From Cunninghamia lanceolata (taxonomy: Eukaryota; Streptophyta; Pinopsida; Cupressales; Cupressaceae), in assembly GCA_027924645.1 (NCBI GenBank), contig BSBN01000829.1:3968001-4032000 (forward strand): 64,000 bases of DNA, written 5' to 3'. Below, piece by piece: positions 36,789 through 47,969 of this stretch. Both the position numbers and the translations under genes were made by a program. The notes below the pieces were generated by a model. That model saw only the letters and a list, made by a program, of their open reading frames with translations, searched no databases and was not told the origin of the DNA. How positions within the stretch are numbered: the first letter of the stretch is position 1; each line of letters opens with the position of its first letter.

Positions 36789-39700
36789 ATGGCGTCTTAT
36801 AAGGATAGTCTGAAGTTTGATGGAAACAATTTCAATCTCTGGAAAGGTCGCATGAAATGTCACTTAAGATGTATGGGAACGACGTATTGGAACATGGCTA
36901 TAGTACAGTATGTACCTCCATAGAACGGTCTGAAAACCCAAAATGAAATCACAGATGTTGAACACAATCTGCGGACTATAGAGGCTCTTCTAAGTGCATT
37001 ATCTGATTCAGAACACTCAAATGTTATCGACCTACCGACTGCTTATGAGATTTGAAAAAAACTAGAACTTTTGCATGAAGGAGATTAGTATGTTAAATGT
37101 GCAAGGTTACAGAGTCTGAAAGGGAAATTTGAAAATCTGAAGATGAGAGATGATGAAAATATTACTACTTTTATGCCAAGAGTGAATGAGCTAGTTTGTG
37201 GAATTAGAAATGTTGGTGGAGTCTTGGATGAGAATGAAATTGTTGGCAAAATTCTCAGATCCCTACCTACTTCTTACAAAATCAATGCTGCTGCCATTGA
37301 AGAATTCAGAGCCCATACAACTATCACAAGAGATCAATTGGCTGGGAAATTGGTTGCATTTGAAATGACAGAGTTTGGAGATGAACCCCCAAAGACTGAA
37401 TCTGCATTCAAAGTCAGTGCCTCTGTAAAAGGTAAACAAAGGTTTGATCTGGGAGAGAATTCATCAAGGAAACTTCCATGGTATGAAAAAGCAAGAAAAG
37501 ACCTGGAAGAAGAAGAAGTAGAAACCGCTCAACTTGAAGCCCTTATTGCAAAGAGACTGCCAAGAGGATCCGATAAGTATGAAGGAAAATTGCCCTTTAA
37601 ATGTTTTAATTGCAATAAGATTGGTCATTTTGCCTCAAAGTGTCCGGAAAGATTTTTAAGGTCAAATCCCAATAGATCAAGGTTCCAAAAGAATTGCTAC
37701 TATGTTTATGAAGAAGATGATAATGAAGGAGTAACAGATGATGAATCAAAGATAGGAAACAAATCTGGAAGTGATTGGGTATTTATTGCCATCAAAGAAG
37801 AAGAACCAATATCCTCTGAATCTTTCAATCACAAAGTTGTAGAAAGAGCTCTGGCTACTCAAATTGAAGAAAAGGATGACTGGGTCATTGACAGTGGTTG
37901 CTCTCACCATATGACAGCTGACAAAAATAAGTTCATAGATTTGGAAAGGTATGAAGGAGGAGTGGTAAAGTTTGGTGATAATTCTATTGGTAGAATCAGA
38001 GGAAGAGGAACTATTTCCTTTGATGGAAGGAACAAAACTGGTAATGTACTATATGTTGAAGGTTTGAAGCACAATCTTCTCAGTGTTGGACAGTTGGTGG
38101 ACAAAGGCTATGATCTCCGGTTCAAGAATGGAAAATGCAAGATCCTTGAAAGTTCTAGAACAAAGATTGCATCCGGTACCCAAACTAAAGGTAATATCTT
38201 CCACTTGGTTGGTACTGGTAAAAGTTGCTTATTTGCTCAAGTTGATCAGAGTTGGTTATGGCATAGGAGAATGTGTCATGTAAATTGTGATAATATCATC
38301 AAGATTAGTAATACTCAAGCTGTAAGAGATCTTCCAAAATTGGTAAAACCCACAAATAGCTTGTGTAAAGAATGTCAGTTGGGCAAGCTGAGCAAAGTCA
38401 CATTCAAGAGTAAGGAATTGTCTTCTACCAGATTATTGGACTTAGTTCATACTGATCTTTGTGGTTTGGCAAGAACCAGAAGTCTTCAAGGTGATAGATA
38501 CTTCATGTTACTAATTGATGACTATTCCCGGATGATGTGGGTAACCTTTCTAAAAGAGAAATCAGAAGCTCTTGAGAAATTCAAGATATTCAAGGCTATG
38601 GTAGAGAATGAAACCAGATTAAAACTAAAATGTCTGAAGTCTAATAGAGGTGGGGAATTCACATAAGGTGAGTTCTTAGAGTTCTGTGAGAAACATGGAA
38701 TAAAGAGATAGTTATCTGCTCCTAGGACTTCACAGCAGAATGGAGTAGTGGAAAGAAAGAACCAGACCATCTAAGAAGCATCTAGGACCATGATGATGGA
38801 AGCAAATGTTCCTTAGATCTATTGGAGAGAAGCTGCCAGCACTACAGTCTATACTCTCAATCAATTTCAAATTAGAAGCAATACTGGTAAGACTCCTTAT
38901 GAACTTTGGTTTGGCATCACTCCTATTGTGAGGTATTTCAAAGTATTTGGTAGCAAATGTTACATTAAAAGAGATGAAGATCTAGGCAAGTTTGATGCTA
39001 GAAGTGATGAAGGAATATTCTTGGGTTACTCTACACAAAGCAAAGCATACCGGTGTTATAATAAGAGACAGAGAAAGATGATAGAAAGTACAAATGTGAA
39101 GGTTGATGAGGGAATTGAGAAACCCTCAAGGTTTTATGAATATGATGAAGATGATCAGAATGGTGTTCTGATTCAAGGAGTCCAAACCTCATCTCAAAGT
39201 CAGGTCCAAACTGATCCAGTAAATTAGGAAGAAGAGATAAGTCTGAATGAGCCTGATCAAGAAGATGAAGTGCAAGAAACTCCCAAAGTTCCAAGGTATG
39301 TAAGACTAAATCAATCTGAAGATTAGATCATAGCTGACAAAAGCAAAGGTGTGCAAACTAGAAGGAGAATCAAATGAGTATTGTCTGATTTCAAAGATTG
39401 AACCTAAGACAATAAATGAAGCTTGCAATGATGAAAACTGGACTAAAGCAATGGAGGAAGAGTTGATGCAAATTGAGAAAAATCACACTTGGGATCTTGT
39501 TCCCAGACCTAGAAACAAGAATGTGATTGGAACCAAATGGGTCTTCCGGAACAAACTGAATGAAGTTGGTGAGGTAATCAGGAATAAAGCTAGATTGGTC
39601 TGCAAGGGCTATTCTCAAATAGAAGGAGTTGATTTTGAAGAAACTTTTGCTCTGGTGGCAAGAATTGAAGCAGTCAGATTATTTCTTGATTTTGCTGCTT

Positions 39701-40909
39701 TCAAGGATTTCAAGGTATATCAAATGGATGTCAAGTCTGCCTTTCTGAATGGTGACTTGGAAGAAGAAGTGTACATTGAGAAACCAGATGGATTCCAATT
39801 GTCTGATCATGGTGATATGGTCTGCAAGCTGAAGAAGGTTTTGTATGGACTGAAGCAAGCACTAAGAGCCTGGTATGAAAGATTGGATAAACATCTCTTG
39901 AAGATTGGTTTCAACAAAGGTACTGCTGACAGTAATTTGTACTTCAAAATTGTTGAAGTGTTTGTTGATGATATCATTTTTGGAGGAAGAGATAGTATGT
40001 GTAAAACTTTTGCAAATCAGATGAAAAGTGAATTTGAGATGTCCATGCTTGGTGAAATGAATTTCTTCTTGGGTCTGTAAATCACTCAAACAAAGAAAGG
40101 AATCTTCATTTCTCAGACCAAATATGTGAAAGAATTGCTGAAGAAATTTGGGATGGAAGACTCAAAGCCAATGAATACTCCCATGGCAACCAGATGTAAA
40201 TTGAGCAAAGATGATGATTCTCCTAAGGTTGATCAGACAAAGTATAGGTCAATGATTGGAGGGCTATTGTATCTCACTCAAACCAGACCAGACATAATAC
40301 AGGTTGTTGGTCTTGTTGCTAGATTTTAGGTTGATCCTAGGGAATCTCATGTCATGGCAATCAAGAGGATTTTTAGATATCTAAAAGGGATAGTTGAATA
40401 TGGTCTATGGTATCCTAGAGATCACGATTTCTCTCTTCATGCATATATAGATGCTGATTGGGTAGGAGATGTGGATGACCGGAAGAGTACCAGTGGTGGA
40501 GCATTCTTTTTGGGGAAGAGATTGGTATCTTGGCTAAGCAAGAAACAAGAGACAATATCTCTGTCCACAACTGAAGCAAAATATATTGCAGTAGCAGGCA
40601 GTTGCACTCAAGTTTTGTGGATGAAGTAGATGCTAAGAGACATAAGAGTATGAGGAGCCTACCACAATCTTTTGTGATAATTCAAGTGCAATAAGTATAT
40701 CCAAGAATCCGGTGTTGCATTCAAAGACTAAGCATATATCTATCAAGTTTCACCTTCTGAGAGAGAAAGTGAACAAGAATGAGGTCAGATTGGAGTTTGT
40801 GTCATCCAAGGATTAGATTGCAGATATCTTTACTAAACCTTTACCTAAGGACTCTTTTGAGTATCTCAGGGAGAAGTTAGGGGTTATTGCCCCTCCAATG
40901 GTGAACTAA
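36789..40909 (+). pseudogene. F gag-pol polyprotein, multiply broken
   Basis: Starts at ATG 36789 (MASYKDSLKFDG) and ends at TAA 40907-40909 (…VN). The longest clean stretch is 37143-38666: gag, zinc knuckle CFNCNKIGHFASKC, protease DWVIDSGCSHHMT, integrase zinc region and first catalytic Asp region. Later pieces: 38928-39227 (integrase C-terminus), 39349-40080 ([12 protein letters not shown]), 40126-40329 and 40354-40629 (RNase H, DADWVGD and STTEAKYIA). Stops in the gag start (for example 36921), in the integrase (38664) and later are mostly TAG where E has CAG. There are also frameshifts near 39220-39370 and 40650. Confidence 0.94.
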
Positions 40910-41044
40910 GGTGCACTGATGTGCATTAGTCTGGTGGGTATCATAGTCACATCTTGTGATTTGGATTGATGTTGGGGAGCTGCTACTCAGGTGGAGCAGC
41001 AGGTATGATTCTAAAGCGATGGATGTGCCCTTTGCCATTGATGT

Positions 41045-41222
41045 CAAAGGGGGAGAGAAGACTTGTGAAAAACAAGTGGATGATGATCAAAGGGGGAGCA
41101 GTAAAAGAAGAGAAGACATGTGAATGGTTGTTGCTGATAGGGGGAGTTGTGACAGTAAGGAGAAGTTCTTGTCTTGATGGTTTTTCACATCATATTTTGC
41201 CATCAATGACAAAGGGGGAGAT
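41045..41222 (+). other. F multiple polypurine tracts
   Basis: Four boxes: TCAAAGGGGGAGAGAAG, TCAAAGGGGGAGCAG, TAGGGGGAGTTG and the terminal ACAAAGGGGGAGAT (41210-41222) abutting the 3' LTR. Confidence 0.8.
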
Positions 41223-42416
41223 TGTTGCAAGTATGGGCCTAACCGGTGTTGTCATTGATGTCAACATACTCCTGTTACATTAATGATAAGGATTGGATGA
41301 GCTACAAGCTGAGGATATTGAGAAAACTAGTCTCAATCAGGAACAATGAAGAACAGTGATGACAGTAAGGCAAAAGTCTAAGATAGGATGAGGATCAGAA
41401 GATGTGGATTAAAGGGTTTGTAGATATGTGTTTTAAGATAGTTCAGTAGAGATTTCAGAGGTTTGCATGAAGATCTAAAGAAGTTATGGCAGTTCAAGTA
41501 AAACTGGTTCCGGTAGGTGCTCAGTTGTGACAGAGTGATACAGATAGGTCCGGTGAGATCCAGAAATACACTCTCTTGTTCTGCAGATTTGAGGGAGTGT
41601 TAAGGAGGTCTCTATGGAGTGTTATCTAGATTGGTTCATGGTTTGAAGGTTTGGAGGCATGTATTCCTTTGTGACAGTAGTGACAGACTATGTTCTTGAG
41701 GTTCCAGATGAAGTGTGGATGTTCTTGGTGAGTCAGGATATCTTGTTAAGGTCTTTGGATCGTGCCTAGCCTGTATTGGTGGTCCGCATTGGAGTTAGAG
41801 CCCACAATTGAAGAATAATCTCTGGATGATGATGTTCTTCCTGAGACTAGCCGACCGGATGAGTTACACGTCTTGCGGATGTTCTTATAGATGTTTGCCA
41901 ACTTAGATGATCATTCCTAAGTTGATGTCTTGTATAAGTAAGGGGTTGCGAAGTCATTTCAAAGTTGTCCTTGTGGAGATGAGAGTGTGGTAGAAAGGAG
42001 AGCGAAAGGCATAGAAGAAGTATTGGGCTTAAATGGAACTGATTCAAGCATGATAAAGATGCTACTTTCCAGTTCAAGTAGGTGATATTTATTTGTAGAT
42101 AGTGTGTCTCTTGTAGGCAGTGAGCCTCTTGTCAGCAGTGTGCTCAGGCAGTGAGCCCTAATTGACATGTGCCATTTGTTCTTTCTATTATTCTAACAGA
42201 GAATACAATCTTGGGTTAATCACCCTGTGGTTTTTCACTTAACTAGGTTTTCCACGTCAAAATCTTGGTGTCTTATGTGTTGATGAGTTTCTGATTTTCA
42301 TTTAATTGCATTATATTTCATGAATGATATACTGGTAATCACTAAGAAGATTTAAGTGTGGAAATTTTGGACAACTGACTCACCCCCCCTCTCAGTTGTA
42401 TGCCTTAAGTCTAACA
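41223..42416 (+). repeat. F right LTR (3' LTR)
   Basis: 1,194 bp with the same ends as the left LTR, and a small internal deletion relative to it near 41710. Confidence 0.94.
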
Positions 42417-43760
42417 GCTTTAGGGATAAGGGTTTAGGGTTTAGGGATAAGGGATTAGGGTTTAAGGTATAGTGTCGAGGGTTGAGGGTTTAGGGATAAG
42501 GGATTAGAGTTGAGGGTTGAGGGATAAGGGATTAGGGTTGAGGGTTGAGGGATTAGGGTTTAGGGTATAGTGTTGAGGGTTGAGGGTTTAGGGATTAGGG
42601 TTTAGGGTATAGTATTGAGGGTTGAGGGTTTAGGGATAGGGTTTAGGATTTAAGGTTTAAGGGTTGAGGGTTGAGGCTTTAGGGATAGGGTTTAGGGTTT
42701 AGGGATAAGGGATTAGGGTTTATGGTTGAGAGATTAGGGTTTGAGGTATAGTGTTGAGGGTTGAGGGTTTAGGGATAGGGTTTAGGATTTAAGGTTTAAG
42801 GACCTTGAGGGTTGAGGCTTTAGGGATAGGGTTTAGGGATAAGGGATTAGGGTTTAAGGTATAGTGTCGAGGGTTGAGGGTTTAGGCATAGGGTTTATGA
42901 TTTAAGGTTTAAGGGTTGAGGGTTGAGGCTTTAGGGATAGGGTTTAGGGTTTAGGGATAAGGGATTAGGGTTTAGGGTTTAGGGTTGAGGGGTTAGGGTT
43001 TGAGGTATAGTGTTGAGGGTTGAGGGTTTAGGGATAGGGTTTAGGGTTGAGGGATTAGGGTTTAGGGTATAGTGTTGAGGGTTAAGGGTTTAGGGATAGG
43101 GTTTAGGGTTTAGGGTTAAGGGATTAGGGTTTAGGGTTGAGGGATTAGGGTTTGAGGTAGAGTGTTGAGGGTTTAGGGTTTAAGGATAGAGTTTAGGATT
43201 TGAGGTTTAAGGGTTGAGGGTTTAGGGTTTAGGGTTGAGGAATTAGGGTTTAGGGTTGAGGGATTAGGGTTTAGGGTATAGTGTTGAGGGTTGAAGGTTT
43301 AGGGATAGGGCTTAGGACTTAAGGTTTAAGGGTTGAGGGTTGATGCTTTAGGGATAGGGTTTAGGGTTTAGGGATAGGGGATTAGGGTTTAGAGTTGAGA
43401 GATTAGGGTTTAGGGTTGAGGGATTAGGGTTGAGGGTTTAGGGATAGGGTTTAGGATTTAAGGTTTAAGGGTTCAGGGGTGAGGCTTTAGGGATAGGGTT
43501 TAGGGTTGAGGGATAAGGGATTAGAGTTTAGGGTTGAGGGATTAGGGTTTGAGGTATAGTGTTGAGGGTTGAGGGTTTAGGAATAGGGTTTAGGATTTAC
43601 GGTTTAAGTGTTTAGGGTTGAGGTTTTAGGGATAGTGTTTAGGGTTTAGAGTTTAGGGATTAGGGTTTGAGGTATAGTGTTGAGGGTTGAGAGTTTAGGG
43701 ATAGGGTTTAGGGTTGAGGGATTAGGGTTTGAGGTATAGTGTTGAGGGTTGAGGGTTTAG
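42417..43760 (+). repeat. Telomere-like array 4 with ~110-bp higher-order period
   Basis: 1.3 kb of TTTAGGG-like 7-mers. A phrase of about 110-120 bp ('attagggttt…tatagtgttgagggttgagggtttagggatagggtttaggatttaaggtttaagggttgagggttgaggctttaggg…') recurs roughly ten times with changes. The G-rich strand is the plus strand, as in the other three arrays. Confidence 0.92.
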
Positions 43761-43854
43761 GGAGTGTTGTGGTATCAGGGATAGGGTCGGTGTGGATAAG
43801 TTGATCACTAGATGGGAGGGGATTGAGGATGGGGTTAGATGGGATGCTTAGATC

Positions 43855-44681
43855 TTAATTAGGATAGGAAGTTGATGTTTCAATATGTTTTGGATTTGAC
43901 ACTTGACTTAGCTCATCAACATGGCTACATGATGGTTCTTGACTTGCACTTATGGTAGGAGATTCTTCAATAGGCTTGGTAGGTGTTGGATTGCATGATG
44001 GTAATGGAGGGATAGGTATGGTACTTGGAAGCTCTTGTTCATGATTTGTGGGCTTGGACCTGCTTGTGTTAGGGGGGGATGACATAGGATGAGCAGATTT
44101 GGATGACTCTATAGCTTTGATTTTGCATTTATTTTTCACTAATATTCTTTGGAGAAGATCCTTCATAGATTTTTTGGTTGATGGTGGATTAGATGGTGAA
44201 TTACATGGTGTATGGGTGATAGGGATTGATGGATTGTGAGGTATATAGGATAATGGATGAAGGTTAATAGGATTGGAGGGATTTATGCATTAGGAGGTGG
44301 AGGATTCTTAGTCAAATATTGTTCATGTAAGCTTTTAAGTTCGACCATAACTTTCTTGGTAAGATTGTGTGCTAGATTGGTGTTCCCTTGATCAAAAGTA
44401 GCATAACAATGGTTGGGGGATAGATAACTTGCAGTTATTGATAAGTTGGATAGGTATGATGGCATGGTCACATAAGGGGACAAAGGCTGATATGAGGTTG
44501 ATGGGGATGACATATAGGATGGTGATGTGGATGTAATAGGAGGTTGGGAATCTCCAATGATTAAATGTGCTAAGGGGATATCACTAATGACATTTTTACA
44601 TTTTTCCTTAGTGATAGGATCAAAGCCCTTATAGATATATTTAAGTCTTTGTAATTGTTGTATTGCTACATAAGGATCCAT
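43855..44681 (-). pseudogene. T second reading frame, Pro/Ser-rich, unrecognised
   Basis: The minus-strand ATG at 44681 begins MDPYVAIQQLQRLKYIYKGF and continues ITKEKCKNVISDIPLAHLII, then a Ser/Pro/Tyr-rich tail and a short Leu/Lys segment (KKVMVELKSLHEQYL). It ends at a stop at 44283 after a Pro run. An overlapping frame (from 44289, one base shifted) carries on as NPSNPINLHPLSYIP…, passes SMKDLLQRILVKNKCKIKAI and ends at 43855 in a Pro/Ser/Thr-rich stretch. A single frameshift near 44285-44300 would join them into a protein of roughly 275 residues. I do not recognise a domain. It lies directly beside telomere-like array 4. Confidence 0.5.
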
Positions 44682-46399
44682 GTTGTTAGAGGGATATGAG
44701 ATGATGTAGGATAATGGATGAGTGTGATGTAGTTTGGGGATCAAATTTCAAGACCTTAGAATGATTTAATTTGATTTGAAGGACGGATGATTCTCTATAC
44801 TTAAGGTAGACTAACGAGCTTAAGCAAGAGAGTTGATTGGGTTGGACATTGATGAGAAATACATGAGAGAGTGAATAATATAGAGTTTTGTATAGCAAGC
44901 CGTAACACGCTTCAATTGTAATGCGAGCACATTTTTTCTTCCTATTAAAATGGTAATAAGGCCAGGATACCGGTGATCCAAGCCTACATGCTCTGTTTTC
45001 CACTAGTTATGCACGTGTTCTAACAAAAAAAAAGCATTTTCATGCTGTTGGGAAGTCCACATGCACATTTTTCACATTCTACCACCTTTTCATGAACTTT
45101 CAACCACCTTTTTCTTGTTTTCCAACTTAAGGAGGAAATAACATAGTTTTCACATTGCATTTGATATATATCAATTCAAGTTTCAATTTTTGTAGTGTTG
45201 CAATGTTAATTGTGATTGAATTGTAGGAATTTAACATTATACATTGGTTAATTGTATTGTTGTTAGTAATTCTATTTGAGTGTTATTCAAATTGTTGAGG
45301 AGTTTGATGCAAGAAGAAAAAAAGACCACATAATTGGGTACTCTCCATTTGAATCTCTGTTTTTTAGGTATGTTAAGTCTTTACACATGTTCTAAGTTGT
45401 ATTTTCCTTAATTCTATTTGAATTACTTTGTCATGTATCATTGAATACATGTTTATATCACTTGTATGGTTTATATATTCTATGTATATATATATCAGTT
45501 GTGTTTATATTTTGAGTTTATAGTTCATGTGTCTTGTCTATGCTTCCACATTTTTCATACATGTCTAATAGGGAATTTGCAGCCTAAGCTATGAATTTCT
45601 TCTTTATACCTATAGACTTGTAGCTGCTCATGAAAGATATCATCAATCCAAAACATGAATTTATCAAAATGATCAATAGGAACATAGTATCATAGCTACA
45701 AAACTAAGTTCCTTTATTCAAATTCAAAAAGTAAAAAAATGGGATTACAATACACTCCTCTCCAACATAAACTAGTCAAGACAACCATAGAACATCTAAT
45801 AATGATCTGACAACTATTAAACAAACATAGCTACCAACCAAAGAAATAGAAAAACCTAAAAAAATTCTATACAACCAAAACCAAGCTCTTACTTGTGAAG
45901 ATATTTTCTAGTGGTGCTGAACACATACCTTCAAAGTGGCTTGGGAGTAAAAACTTGAGAAACCTTAACCACCATTTCATTAAAGGGATGAACTTAGCTA
46001 GATTTTCCACAAAATTACTTCTAAAATATGCTTTAAGTCTCAATGCACTCATCATCCACACCCCTTCCTTAGATAGCTTTGACAAACTTTAAGGTAGCTA
46101 GAGAGGAGCAATTAAAAATTAAAGATAGTTTATTGTTTGACATTACACATTTCCTAAAAGAGTTGTGAGGTCTCCCTTCATTAGAATAAAGAGACATTAC
46201 ACTTATGGACCTAATAATAATCCACAAGGACCACCCCCAACAACCACTACTCAACTAACCAATTTGAAACCACCATAAAAAAATTCAGTGCCTTAATTTT
46301 TAGAAATATCACACTTTACAATTAATGTCAATACTTGCATTACACACCCTAACTTAAAGCTGAAATGAAACATTTAACAAAATAATCACTTACCTCTAT
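44682..46399. other. T interior without recognised gene
   Basis: AT-rich. Another GCGAGCAC-type motif sits near 44920-44932. The open stretches at 45867-46254 (both strands) show no domain I know. Confidence 0.4.
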
Positions 46400-47326
46400 T
46401 CAAAAATTTGTATCCTCATTTTCCTCAGTACCAGGATTAGGCTGTGGCGATGTCATGTCCTATAGAAACCATCCAGATAGAAATTAAACTTCAAATCAAT
46501 AATCATTTGATTTTAAAAAAATAAACAACTATAACAACAAATGTAATTTGAAATTTATTAATCTGCCTCATACCCTTGTCAAAGGCATGGAGCTATGAAT
46601 CGCAGAGAACACACCATGCTCCATTGCTCTATGAACTTTGGGAGATGTCTCCGCAGCTTGCATCATCTGAAAATAAAACAACATTGTTAGAATATATTAG
46701 GCTCATGATTCAATATTCCAGTGACACCTCTTTACAGCTCAGAATGTCTCTATTTTGACTCTATCTCTAGGTTTTCCATCTCATGTGGTGGATTTTTTAA
46801 TTTCACTTTTGATTCTCATGCATTCTATGGTGAACTCTCTTGGCTCTTCAACTAGTTGTGAACTCTTGTGAAGATTTGGCTCTCTTGGTGATATACTATA
46901 GCTCTTTCTTATGCTTTCTCAAGTCTCCATTGTTGTTGTGCTCTTTTGGTACATGTTTATGTGAGTTATTGGAGGATTTTGTGCTCTCTTTCATCTCAAA
47001 TAATATAGTGGTATTAAATGAAGGGTCCTCATTAGACTTAGGTGGGTTAGATGTAGGATCAGAAGTAGGGATGGAAGAAATTGAGCCAATAGGATTGACA
47101 TAGTTTGTAGGGGAATGGGTTAGTGTAGATTTGAATATTTTGGTTAGGGTTGACTTGTTGCTCCCATAATTAATACCTAAAACCTAGATGATGTTGGAGT
47201 CAATCATATGCTATATAAGATGTCATAGGCTCATGCCCCTCTCTGGTGTCATGTCATGGGGTCTAATTGGTGGTAATTGGATGAGTTTATTAGAGAGAAT
47301 TTGTCGAAGAATAGTGTGGAGGGGAT

Positions 47327-47500
47327 CAACAAGCTTTGGTAGACATGTATGGAAAATGTGGTAGCATAGACAAGGCATTAAGCTATTTGAAAAGATGCCT
47401 CAAAGAATTGTGGTCTCATGGTGATGTCCTTGTCTATGCATCTGCTTGTCATGCCATTCCATGAGACCACATTTCTTTGAGGCATTTTTTCAAATAACTA
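47327..47500. repeat. Inverted pair of PPR-gene fragments (hairpin)
   Basis: The plus strand at 47330-47420 encodes ALVDMYGKCGSIDKAL, then in a shifted frame LFEKMPQRIVVSW, typical plant PLS-class pentatricopeptide repeat sequence. From 47500 leftward the minus strand encodes FEKMPQRNVVSWNGM. The arms 47384-47421 and 47459-47496 pair over 38 bp with two mismatches around a 37-nt loop. The fragment lies in an intron of T gene 1 and is not a functional PPR gene. Confidence 0.8.
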
Positions 47501-47739
47501 TATTGTAATTGAAATTTTGTCATCTATCAACATCTAGTTATTAGTTATGCAATATCTAGTAATGCTTTAAGTTTGAAAGATGTGTAATGCAATGTAATCA
47601 ACGATATGAATATAAAATACAAAAATCTAGTAAGTACAATTCATTTGTTAAACTATTTATTTTATTACGTGAATGAAGCTTTGAACTCCACCACCACTGG
47701 TAGGTGTTGCCATGAAATCTCCAAGATTTACCTATTCAA

Positions 47740-47756
47740 CATCCAAAATCAGATAT
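47740..47756. repeat. SINE target-site duplication, left copy
   Basis: CATCCAAAATCAGATAT; the right copy at 47970-47986 is CATCCAAAATTAGATAT (one mismatch in 17). Confidence 0.9.
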
Positions 47757-47969
47757 GTGAAAGGGGTTGTGCTTAAATGGCAAGGCCATATAGTTCTCAT
47801 GATGGAGATCCAAGTTCAAATCCCCTAAGTAACATGTGGTTTCTATGTGGCTTCTAAGTTGAATATGTTTGAATAAGTGGATATGTGGATGGGGAGGAGG
47901 TCCCCATTGTGACCTCCACTAGAGTGGGCAAGCCTAAATATCCTCACACTTACCGAACCAAAAAAAAAA
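47757..47969 (+). mobile_element. tRNA-derived SINE
   Basis: 213 bp ending in a run of nine or ten A residues. An A-box-like GTGCTTAAATGG lies near 47769-47780, and about 30 bp on a B-box-like AGTTCAAATCC (47813-47823), the internal RNA polymerase III promoter of tRNA-derived SINEs. A 17-bp direct duplication flanks it. It sits within an intron of T gene 1, outside the splice sites. Confidence 0.85.

Larger units (their letters stand above)
35502..42416 (+). mobile_element. Copia F, Sirevirus-like element, older copy
   Basis: A full-length copia element on the plus strand, 6,915 bp. LTRs lie at 35502-36731 and 41223-42416, with a tRNA-iMet primer site, decayed gag-pol, repeated polypurine tracts and a GCTTT target duplication. 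LTRs differ at about 5% of positions in their first 560 bp by eye. The right one lacks a roughly 27-bp stretch flanked by GATGAAG. Proteins are close to those of E, and the LTR starts are alike (TGTTGCA..TATG), so E and F are subfamilies of one family, inserted head-to-head in the same repeat array. Confidence 0.95.

Noticed and set aside
25501..43760. A true chromosome end
   Set aside because: The repeats are degenerate, internal, interrupted by transposons and flanked on both sides by other mobile DNA.
47327..47500. A functional pentatricopeptide repeat gene
   Set aside because: Only about 30 codons on each strand, frameshifted and inverted against each other.
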